This document shows positions 25,109 through 33,306 of a DNA stretch of 64,000 bases, piece after piece. Both the position numbers and the translations under genes were made by a program. This DNA is from Acidobacteriota bacterium (GTDB taxonomy: Bacteria > Acidobacteriota > Holophagae > Holophagales > Holophagaceae). The stretch is taken from NCBI GenBank assembly GCA_016213735.1, contig JACQZU010000028.1, positions 41,109 through 105,108 on the forward strand. Reading direction: 5' to 3'. The notes below the pieces were generated by a model. It had not been told where the DNA came from, made no database searches, and saw only the letters and a program-made list of their open reading frames with translations. The first letter of the stretch is position 1. Each line of letters begins with the position of its first letter.

Positions 25109-25356
25109 GCCGTCTCGTCAGCCGGCCACGACAATCCTGTGACGAAACCTGCGCCAGTGCTGAGTCTTGGAGCGATCTCCGCTTCGCCCCACCTCGAAGC
25201 CATTGGCCCTCCATTCTCCGCTCCTCACCCCTGATCCCGTGCCTCCGGGAGGTCCTGGAGCATCCTAGGAGCGTCAACCCGTCGTAGCCCAAGGGCGCGA
25301 CAGATCTTTCAACCTCCGGGCCCCTCTGGGTCCCGGATCCATCAAACGGAGGCACC
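25109..25356. other. Intergenic region, nothing recognised
   Basis: 248 bp without a convincing gene. It holds scattered short inverted repeats (for example TCCTGGAGCATCCTAGGA near 25251) and ends in a clear AACGGAGG Shine-Dalgarno for the next gene. No promoter could be fixed. Confidence 0.5.
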
Positions 25357-25917
25357 ATGCGCCACCCCCTGCACCTCCTCGGCACCCTCACCCTGAGCCT
25401 CGTGGGCCTCGCAGCCCAGGCCTCAGACTTCGATTCACTCCTCGGTGTGGCCCGCGGCACCTGGCCCGAGTCCAGGCACCTCGCGGTGGTATGCAACTAC
25501 GAGGAGGGGAAGGAACAAATCCAGGCCCTGGCGGAGGCCGCAGGATCCGGCAGCCATATCACGGTGGTGGATGCCCGCTCCCCCTTCCATCTACCCGGTG
25601 CCCGCATGATCCTCCAGGATCGCCGGCCGGACTACCTCGTCCTGCTTCCGAAAGGCCGGGCCTTCCGGGCGGGGTCCCCGGAGAGCACCAAGTTGGTGCG
25701 CGACATGGCTTACCGCGGCATCCCCTCGGTGGGGACCACTCCAGTCGCCATCCAGCAGGGTGCCGTCTTCGCCGTGGGCCCTGACACCGGCAACGAGGTC
25801 CTGGTCACCGACCGCCTGCGCGGCACCGTGTCGGTGCTCCTCCCGGCCCGGGGACAGTTCATCGGGGCCCGGGCCCAGACGGGCAAGGCCGAAGTGTCGG
25901 TCCTCACGCTCCCCTGA
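25357..25917 (+). CDS. Secreted protein, faintly like an ABC substrate-binding protein
   Basis: 186 residues. Clear signal peptide (MRHPLHLLGTLTLSLVGLAAQA). The mature part has alternating strands and helices, and the segment RGIPSVGTTPVAIQQGAVFA resembles the second lobe of PF04392 (TrpX-like) binding proteins, but the protein is only about half the normal length. No permease or ATPase is near. Strong Shine-Dalgarno at 25344-25351. Treat the family link as weak. Confidence 0.6.
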   Translation: MRHPLHLLGTLTLSLVGLAAQASDFDSLLGVARGTWPESRHLAVVCNYEEGKEQIQALAEAAGSGSHITVVDARSPFHLPGARMILQDRRPDYLVLLPKGRAFRAGSPESTKLVRDMAYRGIPSVGTTPVAIQQGAVFAVGPDTGNEVLVTDRLRGTVSVLLPARGQFIGARAQTGKAEVSVLTLP

Positions 25918-25976
25918 GCCTCAAAGCACCCTCTCCACCGTCGAGGCCCCGGGCGACCGGGGCCTTTCCCTTGGCC

Positions 25977-26717
25977 TCACTGCCACTCGGCGAACTGGTC
26001 CCGGTAGGTCCTGCTGAGGGTGAGCCGGGTGCCGTCCCGCATGACCACAAGCATGTCCCCGCCGGTCCAGGACTGGAGTTCCTTGATGAAGTCCAGGTTG
26101 ACGATGGCGCTGCGGTGGATGCGCCTGAAGACCTTGGGGTCCAGGCGGGCCAAGATCCCCCCCATGGTGTGCCGGAGAAGGTGGGAGGCACCCTCCACGT
26201 GGAGCCTGACGTAATTGTCCTCCGCCTCCACCCACTGGATGGCGCTGGCCTTGACGAGCTGGTACCGCTCCCCGTTGCGGACGAGAAAGCGATCCGGGCA
26301 GGGCTGGTCCCGACGGATTTCCGCCAGGAGACCTTCCAGGGAAGGGGCTCCGCCTGGCCGGCCCCGCCACTCCCTCACCCGGGCCAGGGCCTTCCGGAAG
26401 CGTTCGCGGTCGAAGGGTTTGAGCAGGTAGTCCAGGGCGTGGACCTCGAAGGCCTTCACGGCGTGCTGGTCGAAGGCGGTGACGAACAGGGTCGCGGGCA
26501 TGCGGTCCACCCCCACGGACTCCACCACCCCGAAGCCGTCCAGCTCGGGCATCTGCACGTCCAGAAAGACCAGGTCCGGAGCGAGTTCCTCGATGAGTCG
26601 CACAGCCTCCAGGCCATTCACCGCCTCCCCGGCGACCTCCAGGTCCCCCTCGCCGGCGAGAAGCTGGCGGATCCGTTGCCTGGCCAGGGGTTCGTCGTCC
26701 ACGATGAGGACGCGCAT
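25977..26717 (-). CDS. LytTR-family response regulator
   Basis: 246 residues. Receiver domain (about 1-115): LIVDDEPLARQ, phospho-Asp in LVFLDVQMPELDG, Thr in FVTAFDQHA and Lys in DYLLKPFDRE. C-terminal LytTR DNA-binding domain (about 145-245): AIQWVEAEDNYVRLH and FRRIHRSAIVNLDFI. Binds DNA and activates transcription when phosphorylated. The ATG overlaps the kinase stop by one base (TGATG), so the pair forms one unit. A paralogous pair lies at 52601-54417. Confidence 0.93.
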   Translation of the reverse strand: MRVLIVDDEPLARQRIRQLLAGEGDLEVAGEAVNGLEAVRLIEELAPDLVFLDVQMPELDGFGVVESVGVDRMPATLFVTAFDQHAVKAFEVHALDYLLKPFDRERFRKALARVREWRGRPGGAPSLEGLLAEIRRDQPCPDRFLVRNGERYQLVKASAIQWVEAEDNYVRLHVEGASHLLRHTMGGILARLDPKVFRRIHRSAIVNLDFIKELQSWTGGDMLVVMRDGTRLTLSRTYRDQFAEWQ

Positions 26718-27793
26718 CAATCCGATCCGCCCTGCCAGGGGACCCTCAGCAGGACCCGGGTTCCCTGCCCCGGGGCGCTGGAGATGGTGAAGCGGTGCCG
26801 TTCCCGGTACAGCAGTTGCAGCCGGGCGGCCGTGTTCGTCGTCCCGATCCCCTCCCGTCCCCTTTCGAAGCCCCGGCCGTCGTCCTCGATCTCCAGGTCC
26901 AGCCACTCACCCTCCTTGCGGGCCCGGATTTCGATGTTAGCCCCTCCCGCCAGGCCGGACACGCCATGCTTGATGGCATTCTCCACGATGGGTTGGAGAA
27001 GGAAGGCCGGCACCCTGGCCTCCTGGCAATCCACGGGGACCTGGATCCGGACGCGCAGGCGGTCGTGGAACCGGACCGCCTCGATGGCCAGGTAGGCCTC
27101 CACGAAGGCCAGCTCCTGCCGGAGGGGGATCTCCTGACTGCTGCCGGAATCCAGGGTCATCCGAAGGAGGTCCGCCAGGCGGGTGAGCATGCGGTCGGCG
27201 GACTCCGGGTCGCTGTGGATGAGCGCCGAGATGGAATTCAGGGTGTTGAAGAGGAAGTGGGGCTGGAGCTGCATTCGCAGGGCCTGGTTCTGGGCCTGGG
27301 TGAGGCGGGTCGCCAGCTGCGTGGCCTCCAGCTCCCGCTCTCGGAATTTCTGATGAATCCGCCAGCCGTGGAAACCTCCGAGCACCGCCCACATGATCAG
27401 CAGGTTGAAGTGGAAGTACATGGCAAAGAAGCGGAAGAAGCTCTTGGATGGATGCTGGAGCACCCAGATTCGCTCCGTGGGAGACAGGAAGGCCACCGAG
27501 ACCAGCCACACCGCCACCAGGCCAAGTCCGGACAGGACCACGCTGGCCCCCAGGTGGAGCATCCACCGCCGCCATTCCCGGCCCGAGAGCCCCTCGAGGG
27601 GAAAGCGCCGGGCCAGGCGGAGCACCCCCAGTCCCGCCAGGCCCCAGCAGAGGTTCTGAAGCAGGTTCATGGGGAGCAGGTGCCGCCAGAAGAAGGCTTT
27701 GGGGTACAGGGCCGCGTCGGCGCTGGCCATGTAGACCCCCAGAAGGGTCCATCCGCCCCAGTAGAGCAACCGTCGGCGAGCCTGACCGTTCAT
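26717..27793 (-). CDS. LytS-type sensor histidine kinase
   Basis: 358 residues. About four N-terminal membrane helices, a short coiled linker (QKFRERELEATQLATRLTQA), then the His_kinase domain with the phospho-acceptor in QPHFLFNTLNSI and an ATPase domain with PIVENAIKHG and DDGRGF. No periplasmic sensor domain, so the signal is likely in the membrane. The ATG at 27793 has no Shine-Dalgarno but TAGGAT stands 6 nt upstream, suggesting a leaderless mRNA. Coupled to the LytTR regulator. Confidence 0.92.
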   Translation of the reverse strand: MNGQARRRLLYWGGWTLLGVYMASADAALYPKAFFWRHLLPMNLLQNLCWGLAGLGVLRLARRFPLEGLSGREWRRWMLHLGASVVLSGLGLVAVWLVSVAFLSPTERIWVLQHPSKSFFRFFAMYFHFNLLIMWAVLGGFHGWRIHQKFRERELEATQLATRLTQAQNQALRMQLQPHFLFNTLNSISALIHSDPESADRMLTRLADLLRMTLDSGSSQEIPLRQELAFVEAYLAIEAVRFHDRLRVRIQVPVDCQEARVPAFLLQPIVENAIKHGVSGLAGGANIEIRARKEGEWLDLEIEDDGRGFERGREGIGTTNTAARLQLLYRERHRFTISSAPGQGTRVLLRVPWQGGSD

Positions 27794-27805
27794 GGGGGAA
27801 TCCTA
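27794..27805 (-). promoter_or_regulatory. TAGGAT -10-like box, leaderless start
   Basis: On the minus strand TAGGAT (27805-27800) is followed by TCCCCC and then the kinase ATG at 27793. It matches TANNNT at the leaderless spacing; no Shine-Dalgarno lies between. Confidence 0.45.
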
Positions 27806-27864
27806 TCGCCGGTCAGGGGACAGCACCTTCACTCTGGGACGAGGCGACGGAGGAGGGGGCGAAT

Positions 27865-29061
27865 TCAAGGCTGGGCCAGGACCCCTCCCCACCACTGGAC
27901 GACGGCCCGCGCCAACTCGGCCTTCGGCAGGGGCCCCAGGGGAGGCTGGGGACCTCCCGGAAGCACAGGGGTCAGGGTGTTCAGGGTCGGGCCGAAGCCG
28001 TGCCCTCCGGTAATGTCGTTGGCCAGGATCCCGTCCAGGCCTTTGCGGAGAAGTTTGGCCCGGGCGTTGGCGATGTGATCCTCGCTCTCAGCCGCGAAGC
28101 CCAGGAGCCATTGCCCTGGGCGGCGGCGTTCCGAGAGGGTGCCCAGCACGTCCGCGGTGCGGACCAAGCGCAGGTCCTCCGGACCCTCCTGCTTCTTCAC
28201 CTTCTGGACCGCAGGGGATTCGGGCCGCTGGTCGGCCACCGCGGCGGCGGCGATGCAGCCGTCCATGTCCTCCCACCGGGCCAGGCAGGCCTCCAGCATC
28301 TCCGCCGCGCTTCGGACCCTGCGGGTGCTGAGACCCAGAGGGGCGCGAAGATCCCCCCCCAGCACCAGGTGAACCTCGGCGCCGGCGTCCCGGAGGGCCC
28401 GGGCCACCTCGAGTCCCATCGTGCCTGTGCTCCGGTTGGTGAGCGTGCGGACGGGATCCAGGTCTTCCCGGGTGGGTCCCGCCGTCACCAAGATCCGCTT
28501 GCCGGAAAAGGACGGGTGCCGGGGGCTCCCCAGCCAGGCCACGGTTTCCGCGATGTCCTCGATGTCCGCCAGCTTCCCGGGGCCTTCTTCCCCGCAGGCC
28601 AGGAGGCCTTCCGCGGGCTCCACGAAGTGGTGCCCGAAACCCCGAAGGCGCGCCACGTTGGCTTGCACCGCGGGGTGTTCCCACATGGCGGTGTTCATGG
28701 CGGGAGCCCAGAGCACAGGGGCCCGCGCCGCGAGCAGGACCGTGCTGAGCAGGTCCGGCGCCAGGCCGTGGGCGGCCTTGCCCAGGATGTCCGCGGTGGC
28801 AGGAGCCACGCAGAGCAGGTCCGCCCAGCGGGCCAGCTCGATGTGCTCCACCACCGGGGTGGCCCGCCACTCGGGCCGGTCCGGATTGGCCCCCGCGACC
28901 GGCTGCCCGGTCAGGGAGGCCAGGGTCAGGGGGGTGATGAAGCGGGCACCGGCCTCCGTGAGGACACAACGCACCACGTGCCCCTGGCGTGTGAGCAGCC
29001 GTGCCAGGTCCGCGGCCCGGGTGGCCGCGATGCCGCCGGTGATGCCCAGGAGCACCTTCAT
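27865..29061 (-). CDS. coaBC: Phosphopantothenoylcysteine decarboxylase / synthetase
   Basis: 398 residues, bifunctional. The N-terminal CoaC flavoprotein (about 1-180) has GITGGIAATRA, the CVAPATADILGK segment and APAMNTAMWEHP; the C-terminal CoaB ligase has VTAGPTREDLDPVR and GFAAESED. Together they convert phosphopantothenate to phosphopantetheine in CoA synthesis. The ATG at 29061 (MKVLLGITGG) fits the family; no strong Shine-Dalgarno. Divergent from rpoZ, whereas many bacteria have rpoZ-coaBC in one operon. CoaX (56725) supplies its substrate. Confidence 0.96.
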   Translation of the reverse strand: MKVLLGITGGIAATRAADLARLLTRQGHVVRCVLTEAGARFITPLTLASLTGQPVAGANPDRPEWRATPVVEHIELARWADLLCVAPATADILGKAAHGLAPDLLSTVLLAARAPVLWAPAMNTAMWEHPAVQANVARLRGFGHHFVEPAEGLLACGEEGPGKLADIEDIAETVAWLGSPRHPSFSGKRILVTAGPTREDLDPVRTLTNRSTGTMGLEVARALRDAGAEVHLVLGGDLRAPLGLSTRRVRSAAEMLEACLARWEDMDGCIAAAAVADQRPESPAVQKVKKQEGPEDLRLVRTADVLGTLSERRRPGQWLLGFAAESEDHIANARAKLLRKGLDGILANDITGGHGFGPTLNTLTPVLPGGPQPPLGPLPKAELARAVVQWWGGVLAQP

Positions 29062-29166
29062 GGGCTCAGTGTGGCGCGGCACGGCTCAGGACTCCAGCCT
29101 CGTCTTCAGGGTCCGGGGTGGGAAAAGCCTTGATTTCCTGGTAGGATGGCAGGTTCTGGAGCGCCC

Positions 29167-29451
29167 ATGACCCGCAAGACCATCGTCCACGTCCCCGAGG
29201 AAATCGCCAACAAGTACCGCTTCGTGGTGGTGGCCGGGAAGCGCTGCGAGCAGCTCCAGCGCGGGGCCTACCCCAAGGTCGAGGTCACCGTCCCCGTCAA
29301 CAAGCTGGGGCAGCCCCAGGAGGCCCCTCGCCTCGCCTCCTTCTGGGCCCAGGTAGGGATCCGGGAGGTGGAGGAAAGCCGCATCGCCTTCGAGGAACCG
29401 GAAGTCTTCCTTCCCGACTACACCACCGAGGCGCCGATCTCCGTCGAGTGA
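29167..29451 (+). CDS. rpoZ: RNA polymerase omega subunit
   Basis: 94 residues. NKYRFVVVAGKRCEQLQRGA is the omega signature (variant of R-x4-A-x2-RARQL), here with KRCEQLQRG as in Acidobacteriota and Deltaproteobacteria. The acidic tail follows. The ATG at 29167 is preceded by GGAG; an ATG seven codons upstream is less likely. TAGGAT at 29142 may be its -10. Followed by a strong terminator. Confidence 0.88.
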   Translation: MTRKTIVHVPEEIANKYRFVVVAGKRCEQLQRGAYPKVEVTVPVNKLGQPQEAPRLASFWAQVGIREVEESRIAFEEPEVFLPDYTTEAPISVE

Positions 29452-29467
29452 GGGCGGACCGCTTCCT

Positions 29468-29497
29468 GAAAGGGCGCCCGGAGGGCGCCCTTTCCCA
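29468..29497 (+). terminator. Intrinsic terminator after rpoZ
   Basis: A perfect 12-bp stem, GAAAGGGCGCCC and GGGCGCCCTTTC with loop GGA, starts 17 nt after the rpoZ stop. The U tract is short (CCCTTTCCC). The stem ends are A/T-rich, as in bidirectional terminators. Confidence 0.75.
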
Positions 29498-29703
29498 TTG
29501 GGATGGGTCCATTCGGCAGGCAAGGGTAGCCGGTGAAGGGTCGGGAGGCAGGAGGTGGCGGGGGCGGAATGCGAACCCAGGCGCCCATGCGCGGCCTCAA
29601 AAGGCAAGGGGGGCAAGCACCTGGGAGGTCCGCGGGGCATGACAAGCCCTCGGGATCCCCGGGATCAGCGGGGGAATCCCAGACCTTCCGGCGCGTGCCC
29701 GGG
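29498..29703. other. Intergenic region with a tRNA-T-arm-like stretch
   Basis: 206 bp between rpoZ and the convergent capA-like gene. On the minus strand GGGTTCGCATTCC (around 29568-29580) resembles a tRNA T-arm, but no acceptor, D-arm or anticodon stem can be built around it. No gene seen. Confidence 0.45.
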
Positions 29704-30978
29704 TCAGCGGAGCTCGAAGGCGCCGCCCACGATGGAGGCCACCCGGGCCTTCCGGAGCAGAAGGGTGCGCAGGTATTCCTGCTTCTCGAGGATGGCCACC
29801 TTTCGGGCCTTGTCGTCGGGGAGGCGCCTGGCCCCTTCCCTGGGGTCGCAGAGTTCGTCCAGCTCCCGGCGGGTCCGCTCGATGGCGGCCTTCACCCGGA
29901 TGACCCGGATTTCCTTGGTCTTGGCCTGCCCGCGGGCGCGCTCACGCCAGTTGTTCTCCGTCCACAGCGGTTCGTAGCCCACCTCCCCGAGGATCACCTT
30001 CACCGTGCCGTCGGGCAGGCGGACCTTGCTGAAGGTGCAGAAGAAGGCCGCCCCGTCCCGGTTGTCCCCCGCGGCCACGGGGAATAGGTCCGCGCGGTAC
30101 ATCCGATCCTGGTTGCTGATGAAGTTCCCCAGGCTGAAGAGCACGATCCCGGTTCGACCCCCCTTCTCGACCAGTTCCGCCGGCTGGAGGACGTGGGGGT
30201 GGTGGCCCACCAGGAGGTCCGCGCCTCCGGCCACCAGCGCCTCGGCAACCTCCCGGTGGCGCTTCGTGGGCTGGTGGCTGTACTCGTCCCCCCAATGGAG
30301 GCTCACCACCACCGCATCCGCTCCTTTCCGGGCCTCGGCCACCGCCGCGAGGGCGGGCTCGAGGTCCAGGGGCCGGACCCAGGGCTCGCTGCCCTTCCGG
30401 TTGAGGTCGAGATTGAAGAAATCCGTGAAGCCGAGGAAGGCGATCCGCACCCCGTTCCGTTCCAGGATCCGGATCTGCTCGGCCTCCGTCTGCGTGTCGC
30501 CGCTTCCCACGGCCAGGAGTCGCTCTTCCCTGAGCCTCTGGAGGGTCTCTTTCACCCCCGCGGAACCCTGGTCGAAGGCGTGGTTGTTGGCGGTGCTGAG
30601 CACGGTGAACCCGCTGGCCCTCAGCGCCCCGGGAAGCTCGACAGGGGCGTTGAACTGGTAGGGACGCCCGGGCTTCCCGCTGGCCGGAGCCACAGGAGTC
30701 TCCAGGTTGGCGAAGGCCACGTCGGCGCCCTTGAACAGAGGCACCAGGTCCGCCCAGAGCTGGGGGAAGCCGCCCTGCGCCTGGGCCGCCGCCTCCTTCA
30801 CGTCCTGGTGCATCATGATGTCCCCCACGGCCACCAGGCGCAGCTCCCCCAGGATGGCGGGCAGGTGTTGGCTGATGGGAGTTCGGAATGGTTCCGCCGG
30901 TGGACCGTGGGGGGGCGGGGTCGTGCCCACCTGCAGGCTCAGCAGGAGGACGGAAAGGGCCGCGGCGGCGCTAGGCAT
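29704..30978 (-). CDS. CapA-family metallophosphatase, secreted
   Basis: 424 residues of the PgsA/CapA fold. Signal peptide MPSAAAALSVLLLSLQVG. Metal-site motifs: VAVGDIMMHQDV, FANLETPVA, LSTANNHAFDQG, SLHWGDEY and VGHHPHVLQP, then LFSLGNFI. CapA proteins take part in poly-gamma-glutamate capsule export in Bacillus, but many homologues have other roles and no capsule partners are here. The ATG at 30978 overlaps the stop of the radical SAM gene by 8 nt. The C-terminal ~80 residues are charged and probably helical. Confidence 0.87.
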   Translation of the reverse strand: MPSAAAALSVLLLSLQVGTTPPPHGPPAEPFRTPISQHLPAILGELRLVAVGDIMMHQDVKEAAAQAQGGFPQLWADLVPLFKGADVAFANLETPVAPASGKPGRPYQFNAPVELPGALRASGFTVLSTANNHAFDQGSAGVKETLQRLREERLLAVGSGDTQTEAEQIRILERNGVRIAFLGFTDFFNLDLNRKGSEPWVRPLDLEPALAAVAEARKGADAVVVSLHWGDEYSHQPTKRHREVAEALVAGGADLLVGHHPHVLQPAELVEKGGRTGIVLFSLGNFISNQDRMYRADLFPVAAGDNRDGAAFFCTFSKVRLPDGTVKVILGEVGYEPLWTENNWRERARGQAKTKEIRVIRVKAAIERTRRELDELCDPREGARRLPDDKARKVAILEKQEYLRTLLLRKARVASIVGGAFELR

Positions 30979-31855
30979 CCCAGGCCTCGGGCCCGTAGTA
31001 GACCTCAAGGGGCAGCGCGGGCAGGGCGTCCTTCACCTGGGCCGCCACCCGGTCCAGGTCCGCGGCGCGGAGGGGGCGGGCTTCCCGCTCGGGAGTTGGG
31101 CGGGCCACGGTGTAGACCTGGATCGCCTCGATGCGCCCCCCCATCCGGCAGATCTGGTCCAGGCGTCCGCAGTAGGCGGTGATTTCCTCCTCTGAAGGAG
31201 GCTGTCCCTTCCATTCCAGGAAGAGGGACTGGATGGTCAGGGGCCGGAGGCGGGCCGTGGTCTCCAGGTTCTCCAGGATCCGGTCGAAGGGGATCCTCGT
31301 CCGGTTGATCTCCTGGTAGTAGGCCTCGGTGCCGGCGTCCAGTTTGGCCCAGATCTCTCCGTTGTTGGCCTGGAGGGTGTCCAGCGCCTGCACCACCTCC
31401 CGGGCCTGGAGCCGGCTTGCGTCCGTGATGAGGATGAGCTTCACGCCGTGGAACCCCCTGGACCACTTCAGGTGGGCCAGGCGCTCCACCGCCTCGGGAA
31501 ACTCGGGAGCGGTGGTGGGCTCCCCGTCGCCGCTGAAGGCCAGGTCGTTGAGGCGCCGCTGGTCGGCCGGGGCCCGGTCGAAGGGCGGGATTTCGAAGAT
31601 GCGGCCGTCCTGGCAGAGGTCCAGCAGCACCCCCATCTCCTGGACCACCTGGTCGAGGTCGATGTCCCGTCGCTTGGGGGAGCGGCGGCGGTCCACCTCG
31701 CAGTAGACGCAGTCGAAGTTGCAGGCCTTGTCGGGGTTCAGGTTCACCCCGAGGGAGATCCCCCGGGAGCGGCGGCTCAGCACCGGGTAGCAGAAGTCGA
31801 AGTCGCCCCAGAGGCGACGGTGGTCCAGGTGGCCCGGGGCCAAGGGCTCGCTCAC
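30971..31855 (-). CDS. Radical SAM protein (COG0731-like)
   Basis: 294 residues. The iron-sulfur cluster motif is CNFDCVYCEVD (CxxxCxxC), preceded by SLGVNLNPDK. The order of motifs, including FSGDGEPTT and LFLEWKG, is that of the TYW1-related Fe-S oxidoreductases of COG0731. Reaction unknown. A GTG at 31855 is taken as start because it overlaps the thioesterase stop (GTGA). Coupled downstream to the CapA-like gene. Confidence 0.85.
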   Translation of the reverse strand: MSEPLAPGHLDHRRLWGDFDFCYPVLSRRSRGISLGVNLNPDKACNFDCVYCEVDRRRSPKRRDIDLDQVVQEMGVLLDLCQDGRIFEIPPFDRAPADQRRLNDLAFSGDGEPTTAPEFPEAVERLAHLKWSRGFHGVKLILITDASRLQAREVVQALDTLQANNGEIWAKLDAGTEAYYQEINRTRIPFDRILENLETTARLRPLTIQSLFLEWKGQPPSEEEITAYCGRLDQICRMGGRIEAIQVYTVARPTPEREARPLRAADLDRVAAQVKDALPALPLEVYYGPEAWDA

Positions 31856-32244
31856 GCGGGCCCCGCGGCGGCGACCATGTCGGGCTTCCACAGGACGGGC
31901 TCTGGACGCCCCCCGTCATCCACCGCCACCATGACGAATTCTCCGCTGGTGACCTCCTTGCGGGCGTTGGACACCGGGTTGTAGACCTGCACCTCCAGGG
32001 CGAGGGTCATGCTGGTGTTGCCCTGCCGTGCCAGGTTTCCGTGGAATTCCACGATGTCGCCGGCCCGCACGGGACTGTGGAAGCGGAGTTCGCTCACCTT
32101 GAGGGTGGCGAAGCGCCGGTTGGAGCTCAGCAGCCCCGCCAGGATCCCGCTGGCCTTGTCCATCCGGGCCATCATGTCCCCGCCGAAGAGGGTGCCGTTG
32201 AGGCCGATGTCCTGCTGGAGAACCACTTCTCGCGTGACGAGCAC
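31852..32244 (-). CDS. Acyl-CoA thioesterase (YciA-like hotdog)
   Basis: 130 residues, single hotdog domain. NGTLFGGDMMARMDKASG carries the catalytic Asp region of YciA/acyl-CoA hydrolases, followed by RFHSPVRAGDIVEF. Probably hydrolyses acyl-CoAs in the cytoplasm. Two GTG starts are possible: 32244, with GGAAGGGG in place, preferred here; or 32274, without a Shine-Dalgarno. It follows sucD after a palindromic repeat and is coupled to the radical SAM gene by GTGA. Confidence 0.85.
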   Translation of the reverse strand: MLVTREVVLQQDIGLNGTLFGGDMMARMDKASGILAGLLSSNRRFATLKVSELRFHSPVRAGDIVEFHGNLARQGNTSMTLALEVQVYNPVSNARKEVTSGEFVMVAVDDGGRPEPVLWKPDMVAAAGPA

Positions 32245-32285
32245 GTCAGCCCCTTCCGGATCCAACGGGATCACGAGGGGAATTT

Positions 32286-32361
32286 CACCACCAAGACCCG
32301 AAGACACCAAGCGAAGGGCGAGAATAAGGCGCCATTCCTGGTGTCTTGGTGTCTTGGGGGT
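32286..32361. repeat. Palindromic CCAAGAC repeat, divergent hairpin copy
   Basis: The left arm CACCACCAAGACCCGAAGAC (32286-32305) continues CACCAAG. The right arm (32339-32361) is its approximate complement, built on TTGGTGTCTTGGGGGT. It is a diverged member of the family seen at 17619, 33271 and 37286, with CACCAAGA in place of CGCCAAGA. Lies between sucD and the thioesterase. Confidence 0.75.
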
Positions 32362-32368
32362 ACCTTTT

Positions 32369-33250
32369 TCAGGCCTTGCCGAGGCGTTTGGCCAGGGCCT
32401 CGCCCATGTCGGCGGGGCTCTTGGCCACGGTGATGCCGGCGGCTTCCAGGGCGGCCATCTTGTCCGCCGCGGTGCCCTTGCCTCCGCTGATGATGGCCCC
32501 CGCATGGCCCATGCGCCGGCCCGGAGGGGCGGTCTGCCCGGCGATGAAGGCCACCACGGGCTTATGGGGCATGTGGGCCTTGATCCAGGCTGCGGCCTCC
32601 TCCTCGGCGCTCCCGCCGATCTCTCCGATCATGATCACGGCGTGGGTGTCGGGGTCCGCGGCGAAGAGCTTCAGGCAGTCGATGAAATTGGTGCCGTTGA
32701 CCGGATCCCCCCCGATCCCGATGCAGGTGCTCTGCCCGATCCCCAGGGCCGTCAACTGGCCCACGGCCTCGTAGGTGAGTGTTCCGGAGCGGCTGACCAC
32801 CCCCACGTTTCCGGCCAGGTGGATCCGGCCGGGCATGATCCCGATCTTGGCCTTGCCTGGGCTGATGACCCCCGGGCAGTTGGGACCGACCAGGCGGCTC
32901 TTCGGGTAGTCGGGGAGCACGCGCTTCACCTTGAGCATGTCCAGCACGGGGATGCCCTCGGTGATGCAAACGATCAGCTCGATTCCCGCCTCCAGGGCCT
33001 CCAGGATCGCGTCGGCGGAGGCCGCGGGCGGCACGAAGATCATGGTGGCGTTGGCCCCGCTCTCGGCCACGGCCTCCTTCACGGTGTTCCACACCTTGAA
33101 GCCCTCGATCTCGGTGCCTCCCTTGCCGGGCGTGACGCCGCCCACAACGTTGGTCCCGTAGTCCCGGCAGCCCTTGGCGTGGAAGAGGCCCTCGCGGCCC
33201 GTGATCCCCTGCACCAGCAGCTTCGTGTGATGACCCAGCAGCACTGACAT
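32369..33250 (-). CDS. sucD: Succinyl-CoA ligase, alpha subunit
   Basis: 293 residues. Catalyses the substrate-level phosphorylation step between succinyl-CoA and succinate with SucC. The CoA-binding Rossmann start reads VQGITGREG; the phosphorylated His is in [20 protein letters not shown] and [12 protein letters not shown] are signatures. It lies 56 bp after sucC, and a half copy of the CGCCAAGA repeat sits in the gap. Same strand as the following thioesterase gene. Confidence 0.97.
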   Translation of the reverse strand: MSVLLGHHTKLLVQGITGREGLFHAKGCRDYGTNVVGGVTPGKGGTEIEGFKVWNTVKEAVAESGANATMIFVPPAASADAILEALEAGIELIVCITEGIPVLDMLKVKRVLPDYPKSRLVGPNCPGVISPGKAKIGIMPGRIHLAGNVGVVSRSGTLTYEAVGQLTALGIGQSTCIGIGGDPVNGTNFIDCLKLFAADPDTHAVIMIGEIGGSAEEEAAAWIKAHMPHKPVVAFIAGQTAPPGRRMGHAGAIISGGKGTAADKMAALEAAGITVAKSPADMGEALAKRLGKA

Positions 33251-33270
33251 TTGAAATCCCTTTCAGCTTT

Positions 33271-33298
33271 TCTTGGCGTTCTTGGCGTCTTGGCGGTG
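33271..33298. repeat. CGCCAAGA repeat, single arm
   Basis: Read on the minus strand it is CACCGCCAAGACGCCAAGAA continuing CGCCAAGA: three in-phase 9-nt units. No facing arm is present. It lies in the sucC-sucD gap. Confidence 0.85.
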
Positions 33299-33306
33299 CC
33301 CCGTCC

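Noticed and set aside
25357..25917. Complete ABC transporter binding protein
   Set aside because: The protein is too short and lacks the first-lobe signatures and any transporter partner; kept only as a weak resemblance.
29545..29640. Possible tRNA on the minus strand (GGGTTCGCATTCC T-arm-like stretch)
   Set aside because: No acceptor stem, D-arm or paired anticodon stem can be built around it; CTTTTGA nearby lacks a complementary stem.
29704..30978. Capsule (poly-gamma-glutamate) locus
   Set aside because: CapA-like fold only; CapB/C partners are absent.
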